The notes: generated from the letters alone by a model not told the origin. Shown: positions 25,601 to 32,123, counted from the first letter of the stretch. The stretch: 64,000 bases of DNA from Lytechinus variegatus (GCF_018143015.1 NC_054756.1:21633298-21697297), one strand, 5' to 3'. Numbers and translations: made by a program.

Positions 25601-28368
25601 TTTATACAATTTCGACGAGGTATTGGTCAGCATCGTTTAAGGTCATTTTTAAGTTCTCTATAGATGATTGTTGATTACATAATTGATCATTTAATCTGGT
25701 AATTTCACCTTCCTTTGATTGCAAGATTGCCTAAAGCTCCAGTAGTTTGACGTCATTGTGGTCGAGTCTCTCCATGATGTTTTCGTGAACTTTTTCAATC
25801 TTTGACAATCGTTTATAAATTAAGTTTACCCAATTGTTTGCCTATCGCTTTATCGACCGCCTTCTCAATGCCTTCGTAGTAATCGTCGCTTTGGAGATAT
25901 TCTTGAATAGTTTTCATGGCGGCTTCTTCAGCCTTGGATTTGGCAGGTATAATGCTAAGCTCAGTTATAGCCCATAGGAGAGCAACGAAATATCAATGAA
26001 AAGAATCAAGGGTAGAAAATAAAACGTTTAAGCAACCAGATATTATTATGGCTGATGTTATCATTCCGACTTCTTCATATTGTGCATTTTCCACCAATAC
26101 ATTTCCACAGATAGAGAGTAGTTTCAAAACATATCGATGACAGATGTTAACTCTATAAAGGCAACGGGGTAAATATATGCCTATATACAGAATTGTATCA
26201 AAACATCAGCTAACTCATGTACGGTGTTTTTATTTTAGCAATTGAAAATATACGGCCTGCCGATATTGAGGCATATAGGTTGATGGAGTTATAGTCACGT
26301 ATACAGTTACCCAAGCACTCCAACAAATAAGACACATGGGACTATAGCCATTCACTGAACTCTATAACACGGACGTATCACGGAAGGTAATCTCACCTTC
26401 ATAAAGTTAGAAATCCTCTTTCAAAATTCACATTTCACAATTCCAATTCACTGTTCCACGATAAACAATGTAACACAGCAGAGAAACAAAAGTCCTTTGC
26501 ATTATGAAATAAAACTTATCTCAGTCATTTTCGCACTCTCAGATCAGTTGCTCATGTTCGGAAGCAATTGCTCAGATAAAATCGAAATTAGCCTGATCAG
26601 GGCGCCTATTCTCAATGAAATATAAGCTTGTATCATCGATCGTTATTGCTATCATTGCATAATATCCTGTAATCTTGTAATGAAAACACCGTTTTGTTAC
26701 CAAAATGAATAATTTTCATTTTCGGAAATACGAACCTTATTTAATTTTCGGATTAACGAACCTTATTTCGTTTTCGGATTGACAAACGTTCGGAATAACG
26801 AACCTCATTTCGTTTTCGGATTAACGAACCTTCGGAATTAAGAACTTTATTTCGTTTTCGGATTAACGAACCTTCAGAATTACGAACCTTATTTCGTTTT
26901 CGGATTAACGAACCTTAATTTCGTTTTCGGATTGACGAACCTTCGGAATTACGAATCTCATTTTGTTTTCGGATTAACGAACCTTCGGAATTACGGACCT
27001 TCGGAATTACGAACCTTCGGAAATACGAACCTTCGGAATAACCGAAGCTTCGGAATTACGAAGCTTCGGAATTACGAATGTATGCGAGTTTTGACATATG
27101 ACCGGGACATCCTTAGGACATGTCATCATATGAAATTGATGACTCTTTTCCTATTCCTCTTTGCTTAGCGCGAGATGAAACAAAAGGGAATTTTGCTTTT
27201 AAATTGTTTTAAAATCTTATTCATTAATGCCTAATAAGGGCGCGAAATCTGATGATATTATTCCTTGAAAACTAGACATTTCAAAGATAGCTTATATAAC
27301 TCAACAATTCATGCAAGCGCGAAGCGCGAGCGGAAAAAATAAAGATTTAGACCTAAAAGCCAATCAAACATTGTCAAAATGCGAGCGTGCAGCGCTAGCT
27401 GATACGTTTTAACAATCAGACTTGAAACGGGATATTTTGACAAACTTATGGAATATACAAAAATAACAGGTACCTGATAAATCAAAATTTGCGAGCGCGG
27501 AACCCACAAAACTGACATTTTCACAGAACACTTAAAAAAAATCAATTTGTAAATCACACAAAATAATGAAACTTCGATTTCCAGGGTGAAATATGTTTTG
27601 TATATATTTACTTCCAAACTTGATATTTAAGCTCCAGATTGAACAAGATATGAAGACCACCTAACAGGCAATGCGGGCGCGAAGCGCGAGCAAAAATTTT
27701 GTGTAGTAACATGAAAGATTCTTTTTATTTTCCAAGTCTTCGCCTCATCTTATTTGATTCACTCGTCTCTCCTCTTCTTTTTTTCTCCTATCTTTTTCCC
27801 TCCTCTTTTTTTCTTTTTTCCTTTTTTTTGCTCCGCCAATTGGGGGGGGGGGGGGGAGGCGGCCGGGCCTCTCGCCCCCCTGGATCCGCCTATGCTAATG
27901 TCTTCCAGATCCGACGGCACATGATTTCAGAGTGATTTAAAATGATTAATATATTTGTAATAGGAAGAATACAGGGAATATTATTTAATTACAAACGAGA
28001 AGGAAAGTAGATGCAAATCATATAGAGTACACTTTTTTAAACAATTGTCTTTAACATTCTACTTTTCAGTTACTCATTTGGAAAATGCATCGAATATCAT
28101 CAAATGCATTATAACACCCAAACCAAATGGAGACAAAGGTACGGATGTTCTGAGGTTTTTTGTATGCGAATTTCATCGTAAATAAGGGGTATATAGGCTG
28201 AATCAGCTGATATCAGAATACTGATGTATTCTTTTTCATTGTTAGAGCCTTTAGTGGAGTAGGTTTCACGGTACACCATGTATCTTTCTTGATTCTTTGT
28301 TCATTACAACAAACCCACATTAACAAGCTTTGCTTTCCAATGGATAATTCCGTTTTTCATTTGTGTAT

Positions 28369-28414
<46 letters not shown>

Positions 28415-30203
28415 TATATATATATATATATATATATTGCTTTGCCATCAATTCTAACATCTGTTGAATTCTGGAATGAAAAAGAATAAATGCAATGCAA
28501 TCAATCAATCAATCAGTTTGTTGAAAAGACGAACTGCCGCAAATCATTTAAAGGAATGTCACTGTCAAAACACTACAGAAAACAAAATTATACATATTAC
28601 TTCAATAACGGCCTTAGCATATTAAAAGAAACACTAGATGCTACTACAATTGTTGTAGGCTAGGCCCTATACATGAGTCGAATCGTCAAATCTCTATAAC
28701 GTGCCAGCTATAGCTGATATTGCTGCACCCGATTCGAATACTTTCCATTTTGTCTCATTTCTAATAGTTTAATCCTATTGAGTTTACAACTAGTTCGTTT
28801 ATTGAAAAATTGGTCTTAAAAGGCCATTAGCCCATTTGCCATTTTTGTATAATTTTCTTTTATAGTACGTTACATGAATTTTGTCTAGCATCCACTTGAC
28901 TTAACATCATCAGGATGATTATACTGTTTATGAAGATGAACATGACCAAACTTTGATTAATTTTAACAAAGTAAAAAAAAACAAATGGTAGACGGAGTGG
29001 AAATGATACTAACTTGGTAGTAGATTTGTTTTTAAAGTCTTACTATTTTTGTCCTAGAAATAAACAAGGACCGATAAACCGATAAATGTCATCTTAATTA
29101 CGGCATTCATATTTTGATGTCGTTTAAGAGCTTATAGCATGATTAGTTTTCAAGTGCGGCTAGCACATTAATTGTATTCATTACGTTTTGAGAAACCATA
29201 TATTGATGTCAGCGAAGAAATTTCGGATTTCGGAATTATAGCAAACCTCCACGATTTTGTGGCTGCCACTTTCATGTTGTTAGCATTGTTATTATCAATC
29301 TCCATAGATCACAATGTCCTTTTATGAAGGCATTTTTTTTTTTTTTCATAATAGAATACTGATATTTTCAACACCTAAAACTGTGGCGCCTTCTTGGCAA
29401 GTGATTCCTATTCTACTCATTTCTCATTTGCTGAATCATCTATATACAGGTCTAACTTTTTGACAGACCCTCCGCGTCCTTTGGTGCACATCGCTATTCC
29501 AGTGTCCATTGCCACAGCCTACTTTCTTACCATCATCATTGTTGCAGTGTTAGGCGTTCTGATATACCGTCGCGGAAGAAATAGAGGTCCCCATACCAAC
29601 ACCAAGGTTTTTGGCATATACCGCTGGAGTGCAGATCGCCGTGATAAAAGAGGCAATGATCACGATGATCAAGATTCACGGGTAACACCTACAACTCCAC
29701 ATCATACGCCAAACACGTTGCCCAGGTCACACACGACAAGTCGTCCTTCTGGCCTTCAATCAGCTACGGTCCCGACAGGAGATGTCCTCTATGAAGCTCT
29801 CGCCAAGAACCTCTCGTCCTCATCCACGGCAGACTCCGAACTGTCGTCCGCGGGGTACCTGGTGCCCATATCCCAGCTCGCTCCCTTGAGGAACAGATAC
29901 TCGGACCACTACTATCACTGTCCCCACCTGGATGACAGAGACCTGGCCTCTGTTGGCCAATTGTCCACCAGATGCGGCAAGGACGAGGACGGGTACACTC
30001 CTATGGATCGACCACAACAGGATCACCAGGCAGTTGGCCCGGTAATGTATTGCAATATACCAGAGGCAGATAATGAGGGGTCTTCCATATCTCTAGATTG
30101 TGGAGGATATTACTCGATTTCTAACATTCAAGAACCCGATGACATGAACATAGAGGGATCTTCAGAGGCTGATAACTATATCATTTTTGATGAACAATTA
30201 TAA
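1482..30203 (+). CDS. Gene A: WSC-domain single-pass membrane protein with tyrosine-rich tail (4 exons)
   Basis: Exons: 1482-1620, 14621-14902, 28070-28138 and 29467-30203. All three introns are GT-AG and phase 1, and the exons sum to 1227 bases, giving 408 residues plus stop. Order of parts: signal peptide (hydrophobic core about residues 10-27), N-glycosylation site NMT, WSC domain (about 47-140), short linker with NAS glycosylation site, transmembrane helix (about 172-197), then a basic YRRGRNR stop-transfer and a 210-residue cytoplasmic tail. Tail tyrosine motifs: VLYEAL (Y272), YLVP (Y294), YTPM (Y340), VMYCNI (Y358), YYSI (378/379), YIIF (Y401). WSC domains are carbohydrate-binding-type cysteine modules in yeast stress sensors and animal receptors. 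A signalling receptor role is inference. The paralog at 40879-44601 shares the exon plan, which supports the model. No exact family member is known to me. Confidence 0.75.
1680..2047 (-). repeat. tRNA-derived SINE in gene A intron 1
   Basis: On the minus strand the head at about 2046 reads as a tRNA-like A box (TAGTGGTTCAGACTC) followed about 40 bases later by a B-box-like GTTTGAATCCCACC. The body runs leftward and ends in an ATT/ATC-rich tail at 1682-1712. Gene B intron 1 lacks it although both flanks align, so it inserted into A or was lost from B after duplication. It has no complete cloverleaf and is not a tRNA gene. Confidence 0.7.
2298..2420. repeat. G-rich TE fragment with a 16-bp palindrome
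   Basis: Contains a G11 run and the perfect palindrome GGGTGCACGTGCACCC (2334-2349). Similar CACGTGCCCCCC sequence occurs inside the TIR element near 12172, so this is probably a piece of a related repeat. It starts where gene A intron 1 stops aligning with gene B intron 1. Confidence 0.4.
2420..3240. other. Unassigned sequence left of the LINE
   Basis: AT-rich sequence inside the 9.1-kb block that gene B intron 1 lacks. No protein or known repeat is recognised. It may include the 5' untranslated region of the LINE, whose exact 5' end I cannot place. Confidence 0.4.
3332..4336 (+). CDS. LINE ORF1 protein (nucleic-acid-binding, coiled coil)
   Basis: 334 residues. The N-terminal 75 residues are low-complexity and Ser/Thr-rich. 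A predicted heptad-like coiled coil covers about residues 80-155 (KVSDLETGLTLTSDKV, LRSQILKKIEELDEKLL). It is followed by the conserved block starting SNLLIYGVQQ, then an AHRLPSS segment and IIVRFVRMIDRDRLL, the RRM-like and C-terminal pattern of LINE ORF1 proteins. In characterised LINEs this protein coats the element RNA and acts as a chaperone. It lies 3.5 kb before the ORF2 start, far more than usual. The sequence is fully open. Confidence 0.75.
   Translation: MNMDRGMRDYNLRAQQKGKSQSTAATKSKNSEVNTTDSEQSTTTGAMTGDTSLHEERSAQGAAMIPPELASFMLESRASFTQLNGKLDKFMEEMSTMKADLANTNHKVSDLETGLTLTSDKVSSIENTYLPQLRSQILKKIEELDEKLLLNEIHDRKSNLLIYGVQQRNEKENTYDVVHEVFVHFMGISKEEASRIPLVNAHRLPSSARGVAEPQRQPPAIIVRFVRMIDRDRLLYGFERRPRQHSPTSTQQPNPQLQSSPYSKVTIRTDLPPKMKRERGRLASIAYSLRKKDQMATRIKIVGSKVILQTRKFSRSAGATPESWSVWSDPGSEK
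4553..6200 (+). repeat. Degenerate ~290-bp tandem repeats in the LINE spacer
   Basis: Two well-preserved units begin at about 4560 and 4850. Both contain TTGCTACATGATCAAAATGG, then GAAATTAGTATTTATTGAAA, CACTTTTCCTTTTC and CAACTTTAAGGTTTGTGA, and end near a CAAGTCATTA(G)AAAG motif. Later, shorter and more diverged copies of the CATTAGAAAGGAAATG motif recur near 5230, 5615, 5835 and 6125. This is an internal array, not a microsatellite. Confidence 0.65.
6200..7874. other. LINE spacer, remaining part
   Basis: AT-rich, with no coding signal I can support. It lies between the tandem repeats and ORF2 and ends in a T-rich stretch followed by an in-frame lead into ORF2. The open frame extends 38 codons upstream of the first ATG, using non-ATG codons only. 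Confidence 0.4.
7875..10913 (+). CDS. LINE ORF2: endonuclease and reverse transcriptase
   Basis: Read from the first in-frame ATG this is 1012 residues; the frame is open from 7761. The APE-type endonuclease occupies about the first 300 residues: MNIRSLS, LTETWLS, RRGGGVGLY, FYRPPNSN, GDFNIDI and SDHFPIF. The reverse transcriptase follows: CNYRPISLLP, FGFRQKHST, FLDLSKAFDTINH, WGVPQGSILGPLLF and the catalytic FADD box (FADDSN). The C-terminal region runs on through LSWKTHIDF to a basic end. The protein nicks target DNA and copies element RNA by target-primed reverse transcription. No stop or frameshift is visible, so the enzyme is potentially intact. Motifs place it in the CR1/L2/Jockey group; the exact clade needs a tree. 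Confidence 0.9.
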   Translation: MLNDDELYHLFRPNTETQQKNCNVPYFENLVSKEMNLAVDLNDNNDNNYHSSNYFTINQFKSPEKSANTFSIMHMNIRSLSCNFDNLRLLTDTSPQTNLSVIALTETWLSQESNTLYSLPGYTFVENNRANRRGGGVGLYINEKLEYFIHTDLNCMNEFAESIVIEIQIQKSKNIIIAVFYRPPNSNTHIFLEYLQDFLQNPVFINKDCYIAGDFNIDISNTNHNASQEFLDIMISSSFLPLITKPTRVTNQSATLIDNIFCNVTPLPESGIILSDISDHFPIFSRVPFSLTKNHSPQHKFRKVTPNNIARLKEGLEDTDWSEVFGSQDTNTAYNIFIKNLTTHLDRHVPLVNKCYNYKKSPRLPWISKSILRSINRKNNLYYADKINRSEKSHRKYTMYKNTLTKILRSEKRKYFTNQLIHFKHDIRKTWQTINNALNKYSVKSNIRTIKHNDIEIHDSARIADIFNQYFSQIGKNLADNIPLTQKKFTDFTHRPNPNSLFLLPVHRNEIIDTVNNLKNKKSCGHDGIDNILLKNIIEYIVDPLVHIFNLSLINGVVPDNMKISKVIPVYKKGDKNNVCNYRPISLLPTLSKILERVIYTRLLEFLNKYNIISDFQFGFRQKHSTSHATLSFVEKITKAIDNFEHTVGVFLDLSKAFDTINHEILLYKLENYGIRGKALEWFRNYLINRKQFVHINEHNSSLLKVNWGVPQGSILGPLLFSIYVNDIHNSSTMLSYILFADDSNVLYSHPNPDILVNILNIELEKLVQWIRSNKLSINVQKTKCMLFSNSLDKLPYDIKLDNADIEVVTTTKFLGLIVDNNLSWKTHIDFICRTISRNIGVINKVKFFLPTSSLKMLYSTLILPYLNYGIIVWGNTHTSYLERILLLQKKALRVIFNMSWRSHTDQLFIDNKILKVKTLYQYNLGQFMYQLNNNMLPSIFDSSFNKNKTIHKYPTRQSEEFHFPLPRTILAKSIFTFEGPRLWGTLDNTIKDSPSLNSFKFKLKKFLQDTR
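11184..11225 (+). other. Stem-loop in the LINE 3' untranslated region
   Basis: AGGAGGCTGC at 11184-11193 pairs perfectly with GCAGCCTCCT at 11216-11225, leaving a 22-base loop. Some LINE reverse transcriptases recognise a 3' stem-loop of the element RNA (shown for eel UnaL2), so a recognition role is plausible but inferred. It lies about 145 bases before the AAATG repeat tail. Confidence 0.6.
11371..12127. other. Intron 1 of gene A, mixed sequence
   Basis: Similarity to gene B intron 1 resumes at about 11426-11510 (shared GTTATTGTTTCAC and AATTTC stretches). After that comes sequence absent from B, rich in GATGATG-type triplets, in which no gene is recognised. Confidence 0.4.
12128..13290. 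mobile_element. Non-autonomous TIR element with GCGAAGC-type repeats (hAT-like ends)
   Basis: Ends are CAGTGGCGTAAC and GTACGCCACTG, inverted copies over about 10 bases. No transposase is encoded in the 1163 bases. Inside are five copies of the motif GCTCGCGCTTCGCGCTCGC or close variants at about 12663, 12782, 12993, 13095 and 13215, spaced by roughly 105 bases or twice that. The CAGTGGCG terminus resembles hAT ends. I see no clear 8-bp target duplication, so the class is tentative. Confidence 0.6.
13291..14620. other. Intron 1 of gene A, 3' part
   Basis: From about 13635 the sequence aligns with gene B intron 1 from about 41475, including TGATGACACAGAATTTGAT and GCTGATCTTTTGTACCTGAA. This is noncoding similarity left from the gene duplication. 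No other gene is seen. Confidence 0.55.
14621..14902 (+). CDS. Gene A exon 2: WSC domain
   Basis: 94 codons entered in phase 1 after TTTTTTCATCAG and left in phase 1 before GTAAGA. It has the WSC pattern: DGDYIGCY at the start, a conserved GYSIAAVY segment, CSCSCQ in the middle, PCGIPCRGD, and FCGGYIRASVY at the end. Cysteines are at the spacing expected of the module. There are two small differences in loop length from gene B exon 2 (93 codons). NRT is a potential glycosylation site. Confidence 0.85.
14903..15360. other. Gene A intron 2, left original part
   Basis: Noncoding. The segment ends in GCGCTAATG, which matches GCGCTAACA of gene B intron 2 (42843-42850), directly before the large insertion that begins at 15361. 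Confidence 0.6.
15355..15360 (+). repeat. Left target-site duplication CTAATG
   Basis: CTAATG here is repeated at 27895-27900, flanking the 12.5-kb composite. Gene B carries the single uninterrupted site CTAACA followed by GTCTACCAGATCCGACG; gene A continues TCTTCCAGATCCGACG after the right copy. Confidence 0.75.
15361..18840. repeat. GCGAAGC-motif repeat units, left arm
   Basis: Degenerate units of about 105-110 bases, each carrying GCGAGCGCGAAGCGCGAGC or a variant followed by A-rich sequence. Clear copies lie near 15551, 15811, 15919, 16026, 17181 and 17660. The last part (about 18290-18800) carries them in the opposite orientation (near 18401 and 18776). Sub-blocks repeat: 15370-15440 resembles 17385-17460, and 16640-16790 resembles 17770-17930, so several related elements are overlaid. 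Confidence 0.65.
16363..16577 (+). repeat. GTTCGTTAATCCGAAAAC tandem array (forward)
   Basis: Short tandem units built from GTTCGTTAATCCGAAAACGA followed by AATAAG, with TTCCGAA variants at the start. The same unit in reverse orientation forms the array at 26716-27085, about 10 kb away. Confidence 0.75.
19269..19523 (-). pseudogene. LINE ORF2 C-terminal fragment
   Basis: 84 residues beginning just after the TIR insertion. The HNHNTRSS block, SLSYVGPKQWNEIP and a final FRKQYKKILVNDY match the C-terminal end of CR1/L2-type ORF2 proteins (compare HKYPTRQS and GPRLWGTL in the open LINE). The frame ends in a normal-looking stop about 300 bases before the element tail. Confidence 0.7.
19529..21219. 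mobile_element. mariner/Tc1-like foldback element, TA target duplication
   Basis: Starts TA|CAGTGCGTCCC and ends GGGACGCGCTG|TA. The inverted arms extend at least 150 bases (ACTATACACTTTTGAAATGG on the left, its complement on the right) and weaker similarity continues inward. Internal sequence also contains direct repeats: 20400-20660 resembles 20760-20960. No transposase frame is present in 1691 bases, so it is non-autonomous. It sits inside LINE ORF2. Confidence 0.8.
21349..22709 (-). pseudogene. LINE ORF2 reverse transcriptase region, broken
   Basis: Minus-strand pieces show the reverse transcriptase motifs in order: SASCGIDNVN, YGFRPTFSCEHVL, FLDLSKAFDSMDH, VGVPQGSILGPLLF, then FADDT immediately after a stop codon, then LGVTLDNLLSFKYH and FPYLKYCNIVW. 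At least two in-frame stops divide the region, so no full-length enzyme can be made. The motifs parallel those in the open ORF2 at 7875-10913. Confidence 0.75.
22785..23181 (-). pseudogene. LINE ORF2 segment between endonuclease and RT
   Basis: The minus strand encodes TFRNESAQYYTSRKINESRI and then YNVDWSEVLACIDAEKS and a basic RRRRNRKP block. This parallels DTDWSEVFGSQD and the following basic region in the open LINE. The frame is cut at its start by the TIR element at 23182. Confidence 0.65.
23182..23919. mobile_element. TIR element with GCCCAAC palindromes
   Basis: Ends are CACTGTGAAAAAA and TTTTTTTCACAGTG. The left part is built of short repeats around TTGGGCAATATTTTACCCAA and includes the 14-bp palindrome GCCCAACGTTGGGC (23220-23233); the right part has looser copies. 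No transposase is seen in 738 bases. It interrupts the LINE between the endonuclease and RT regions. I see no convincing target-site duplication, so its superfamily is open. Confidence 0.7.
23920..24580 (-). pseudogene. LINE ORF2 endonuclease region, broken
   Basis: The minus strand shows the APE-type endonuclease motifs IHFNSRSM, GISETWLN, GRGGGVGVYL, IIYRPPKSN, then in a second frame GDYNINL, LPTRVTNTSQS and TDHMPIFC. The frame changes around 24185 and the gene is cut at 23919 by the TIR element. Confidence 0.7.
24600..25230. other. LINE spacer with an 18-base G tract
   Basis: AT-rich noncoding sequence between the ORF2 and ORF1 remnants of the minus-strand LINE. The G tract spans about 24949-24966. 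Confidence 0.5.
25234..25975 (-). pseudogene. LINE ORF1 remnant
   Basis: The C-terminal part (25234-25581) reads ICKLVTERLGVSLTPNDIDR, SHRIAAPNR, then PRAIIMKLTTYRKRAEIL and KGSGIGIDEALT, the conserved ORF1 pattern (compare AHRLPSS and IIVRFVRMIDRDR in the open LINE). A separate upstream piece at about 25850-25975 begins around PAKSKAEEAAMKTIQEYL. Stops and frame changes separate the parts. Confidence 0.65.
25976..26700. other. Possible 5' region of the minus-strand LINE
   Basis: No coding signal. Adjacent to the ORF1 remnant, so it may be its 5' untranslated region, but no boundary can be placed. Confidence 0.35.
26716..27085 (-). repeat. TTCGGATTAACGAACC tandem array (reverse)
   Basis: About fifteen short degenerate units of the type TTTCGTTTTCGGATTAACGA and CCTTCGGAATTACGAA. 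It is the reverse complement of the array at 16363-16577 and longer. It reads in one frame as repeated TNLRNYE peptides, which is a repeat artefact. Confidence 0.8.
27100..27894. repeat. GCGAAGC-motif repeat units, right arm
   Basis: Motif copies near 27314 (GCAAGCGCGAAGCGCGAGCG), 27380, 27491 and 27670, then a pyrimidine-rich tract, a G15 run at about 27842 and the terminus CTGGATCCGCCTATG. Spacing is again near 65-180 bases. This is the right end of the composite. Confidence 0.65.
27895..27900 (+). repeat. Right target-site duplication CTAATG
   Basis: Second copy of the CTAATG found at 15355-15360. Downstream sequence (TCTTCCAGATCCGACGGCAC) aligns with gene B from 42852. Confidence 0.75.
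28070..28138 (+). CDS. Gene A exon 3: extracellular linker
   Basis: 23 codons, phase 1 at both ends, after CTACTTTTCAG and before GTACGG. It encodes VTHLENASNIIKC and a KPNGDK end, with one potential glycosylation site (NAS). Gene B exon 43327-43398 matches in position, phase, the NASN motif and the GDK end, which is the main support for so short an exon. Confidence 0.75.
28376..28437. repeat. (TA)n microsatellite
   Basis: About 60 bases of alternating TA with two short TTATAT breaks, inside gene A intron 3. It produces an artefactual isoleucine/tyrosine-rich frame. Confidence 0.95.
28440..29466. other. Gene A intron 3, 3' part
   Basis: No gene recognised. The last ~350 bases are similar to the matching part of gene B intron 3, including TGATTCCTATTCTACTCA just before the terminal exon. 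Confidence 0.5.
29467..30203 (+). CDS. Gene A exon 4: transmembrane helix and cytoplasmic tail
   Basis: Begins after CTTTTTGACAG in phase 1 (D-PPRPLVHIAIPVS) and ends at a TAA at 30201-30203. The helix is about IAIPVSIATAYFLTIIIV through VLGVLIY, followed by RRGRNRG. The acceptor used in gene B and gene C (ACAG|GTCT) exists here 20 bases earlier but would give an immediate stop; the GACAG acceptor is in frame in both A and B. The tail holds two ITIM-like sites (VLYEAL, VMYCNI), YTPM (PI3-kinase-type SH2 site) and YCN (Grb2-type). Downstream AATAAA lies 134 bases after the stop. Confidence 0.75.
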
Positions 30204-30336
30204 AAAAACAAAACAAAATGATTGATTTATAATGAAAATAATAATATTATTGTTTCATTGTTCATCCTTGTTCATTGATATGTGATGACAGTGATATCAC
30301 TAGCTTATCCAGCATCAACTATGACATTATATGACA

Positions 30337-30342
30337 AATAAA
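30337..30342 (+). terminator. Candidate polyadenylation signal of gene A
   Basis: AATAAA 134 bases after the gene A stop codon, in an AT-rich 3' flank. Plausible by position only. Confidence 0.4.
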
Positions 30343-32123
30343 TGTATGGGTCCATGCACAAGTATAATAGCGTAACTACTATCCCCAGACACTTGAAATG
30401 CTTTGTAGGATCTGATGCTGGATATGGTCCTAGAAACAAAGCCAATTGGGATGGGCATGTTGATCTGGATATAAAAGGAAATTCAAGAAGCCTATCCATG
30501 ATCAATTTGTTAAACCCCAATCGCGGGTGTAGTGTAAGAATATAAAAGAATAAGTATATACATGTAGGAAAAGACATCATCAGCTCACTCACTTCATGTT
30601 AGTAAAGACATGCATTGAAGCTTTCCACCAAATAAATGCAAAACTTTGAATGCCACTACTAATCCCTTCTCCGACTTTAAGAAATCGTCAGTGTCTGTCT
30701 GACTTTACTATTTAGAAATCATGTTATTGTAACCCTGCATAGAGTACACTTATCATATCAGTTTGGATCATTTTCTCAATAGCAATATGAACCAAAAATA
30801 TATGTTCTATTTCAATTTGTATCGCCCAATTGTACAATGATGGGTGCGTGATAATTTTTTTCAAAGACATACATTTGTTTGTCATGTTTGTATACAGTGA
30901 AGAAGAAAAGTCATTTTCAAAATAGATCCACCACAACACTGCTTTACCCGTTTCTACTGTCGCTAACAGAAACCATATGAAACTGACATGGAAGCAGAAT
31001 GAATAAATGAAATGTCCGAAATTACCTTTCTGACACTTGTAAAGACTGCACTAATTTGTACAGGACTACAGTAAGAAATTATGAAAAAATTAAGAAAAAG
31101 CATCATATCTTGGTTCAAATAGTCATATTGAATGTTTGATGAACAATACTGCATACACAATTACACATAAGAATAAAAGTTGTATAATAGTGTAGTTAGA
31201 TTGAGCTTCGAATACACAAGTGTCTGAAAAGTGCAATGTCCCTAATGTATCTTTTATACATTTTGAGATATTTTCAGTTAAGATATTATTATACAAACTC
31301 AAAGGTTAACCTACAATGTCATTTATAGAGCATCTTCCCATCAAATACATGTATATAAAGAAATTCCTTTTGATTCCAGTAAAATAGAAAATTGAAGTGA
31401 ATCAGAAAAATCCAGTTTAAACCAAACAAAAAGTCTCAAATTGGAAATCCCTAAAATAAAACAAATCATGAAAATGCTTTGGAGACATTTTAGAATACGT
31501 ATAGGAATATAAAAAAAATAGCTCGCGCTGAGATGATCAAATACATAATAGAAATTGATGAAAAAAAAAGAAAACATAAATTCCTCTTTAACCGAAAACA
31601 AAATTTAACATGTTTAATGTAGCATACGACAGGATAATTTTATTATTACATAATAATACAATAATCATTACACAGATATAATCATGAAATTGATATCACT
31701 TGATACATGCAATTAATATAGTCATCACTTGATGCTCTATACCATTGTATACCAAAGTAATCAAGCACATGGACCCATGTTAATTTTTCCATACTTGGAA
31801 TATTCAGGTGCTTTATCTTTGGAACGTCATTAAACTATATTTGATCTGAATCCTATAAAGACTTTGTGAATAACAAAAATAACATTTTAGGGCCTTATTT
31901 AGTTAATTAGAGAAAATCTTTGTTTTACGCATAAATAAGCAAAATCGATTAGGAATGATATTTTACGAAGAATTTTATTTTACAATGTTGTAGATAATGT
32001 CATGGGTAACGCGCATGCCGATTTTCGCCGCAATCGCGCGATCGATGGCCGAGATCATAAGGGTGGGGTTTTAGGGATAAACCCCTCCTTCGTGGACTAC
32101 ACTTGTGTACTATACATGCTATA
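30343..32123. other. Intergenic, no gene recognised
   Basis: AT-rich sequence between gene A and a TIR element. The open frames are short, compositionally AT-driven and without family features. Confidence 0.5.

Larger units (their letters stand above)
18950..25990 (-). mobile_element. Decayed CR1/L2-like LINE, minus strand, split by two TIR elements
   Basis: From 5' to 3' on the minus strand: ORF1 remnant (about 25234-25975), a spacer with an 18-base G tract, ORF2 in pieces (24580 down to 19269), and a 3' end at about 18950 with a TTGAAT-type tail. ORF2 is interrupted by elements at 23182-23919 and 19529-21219, and has further stops of its own (for example after SKLK near 22362 and just before FADDT near 21837). 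It resembles the open LINE at 3240-11370 but is a different subfamily by sequence. Confidence 0.75.
15361..27894. mobile_element. 12.5-kb composite insertion with CAGAGGCG/CATAGGCG inverted ends
   Basis: The left end CAGAGGCGAATCCAG and the inverted right end CATAGGCGGATCCAG match at 13 of 15 positions, and both abut CTAATG. Contents from left to right: two or more overlapping units with GCGAAGC motifs (15361-18840), a LINE on the minus strand (18950 to about 25990), a TTCGGATTAACGAACC array (26700-27090), and another GCGAAGC-motif arm (27100-27890). No transposase is visible. Gene B supplies the empty site. I cannot tell whether one giant element moved or a small one inserted first and then collected others; nested insertion is the simpler reading. 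Confidence 0.65.

Noticed and set aside
26932-27168. Frame with repeated TNLRNYE peptide
   Set aside because: Translation of the TTCGGATTAACG array, not a repeat protein gene.
27699-27935. Ser/Phe/Gly-rich frame
   Set aside because: Produced by a pyrimidine tract and a G15 run at the end of the composite insertion.
28289-28489. Ile/Tyr-rich frame
   Set aside because: Translation of a TA microsatellite.
29394-29466. Upstream part of the gene A terminal frame
   Set aside because: It starts from a TTG, the matching part of gene B is intronic by phase, and an in-frame acceptor at 29466 explains the exon better.
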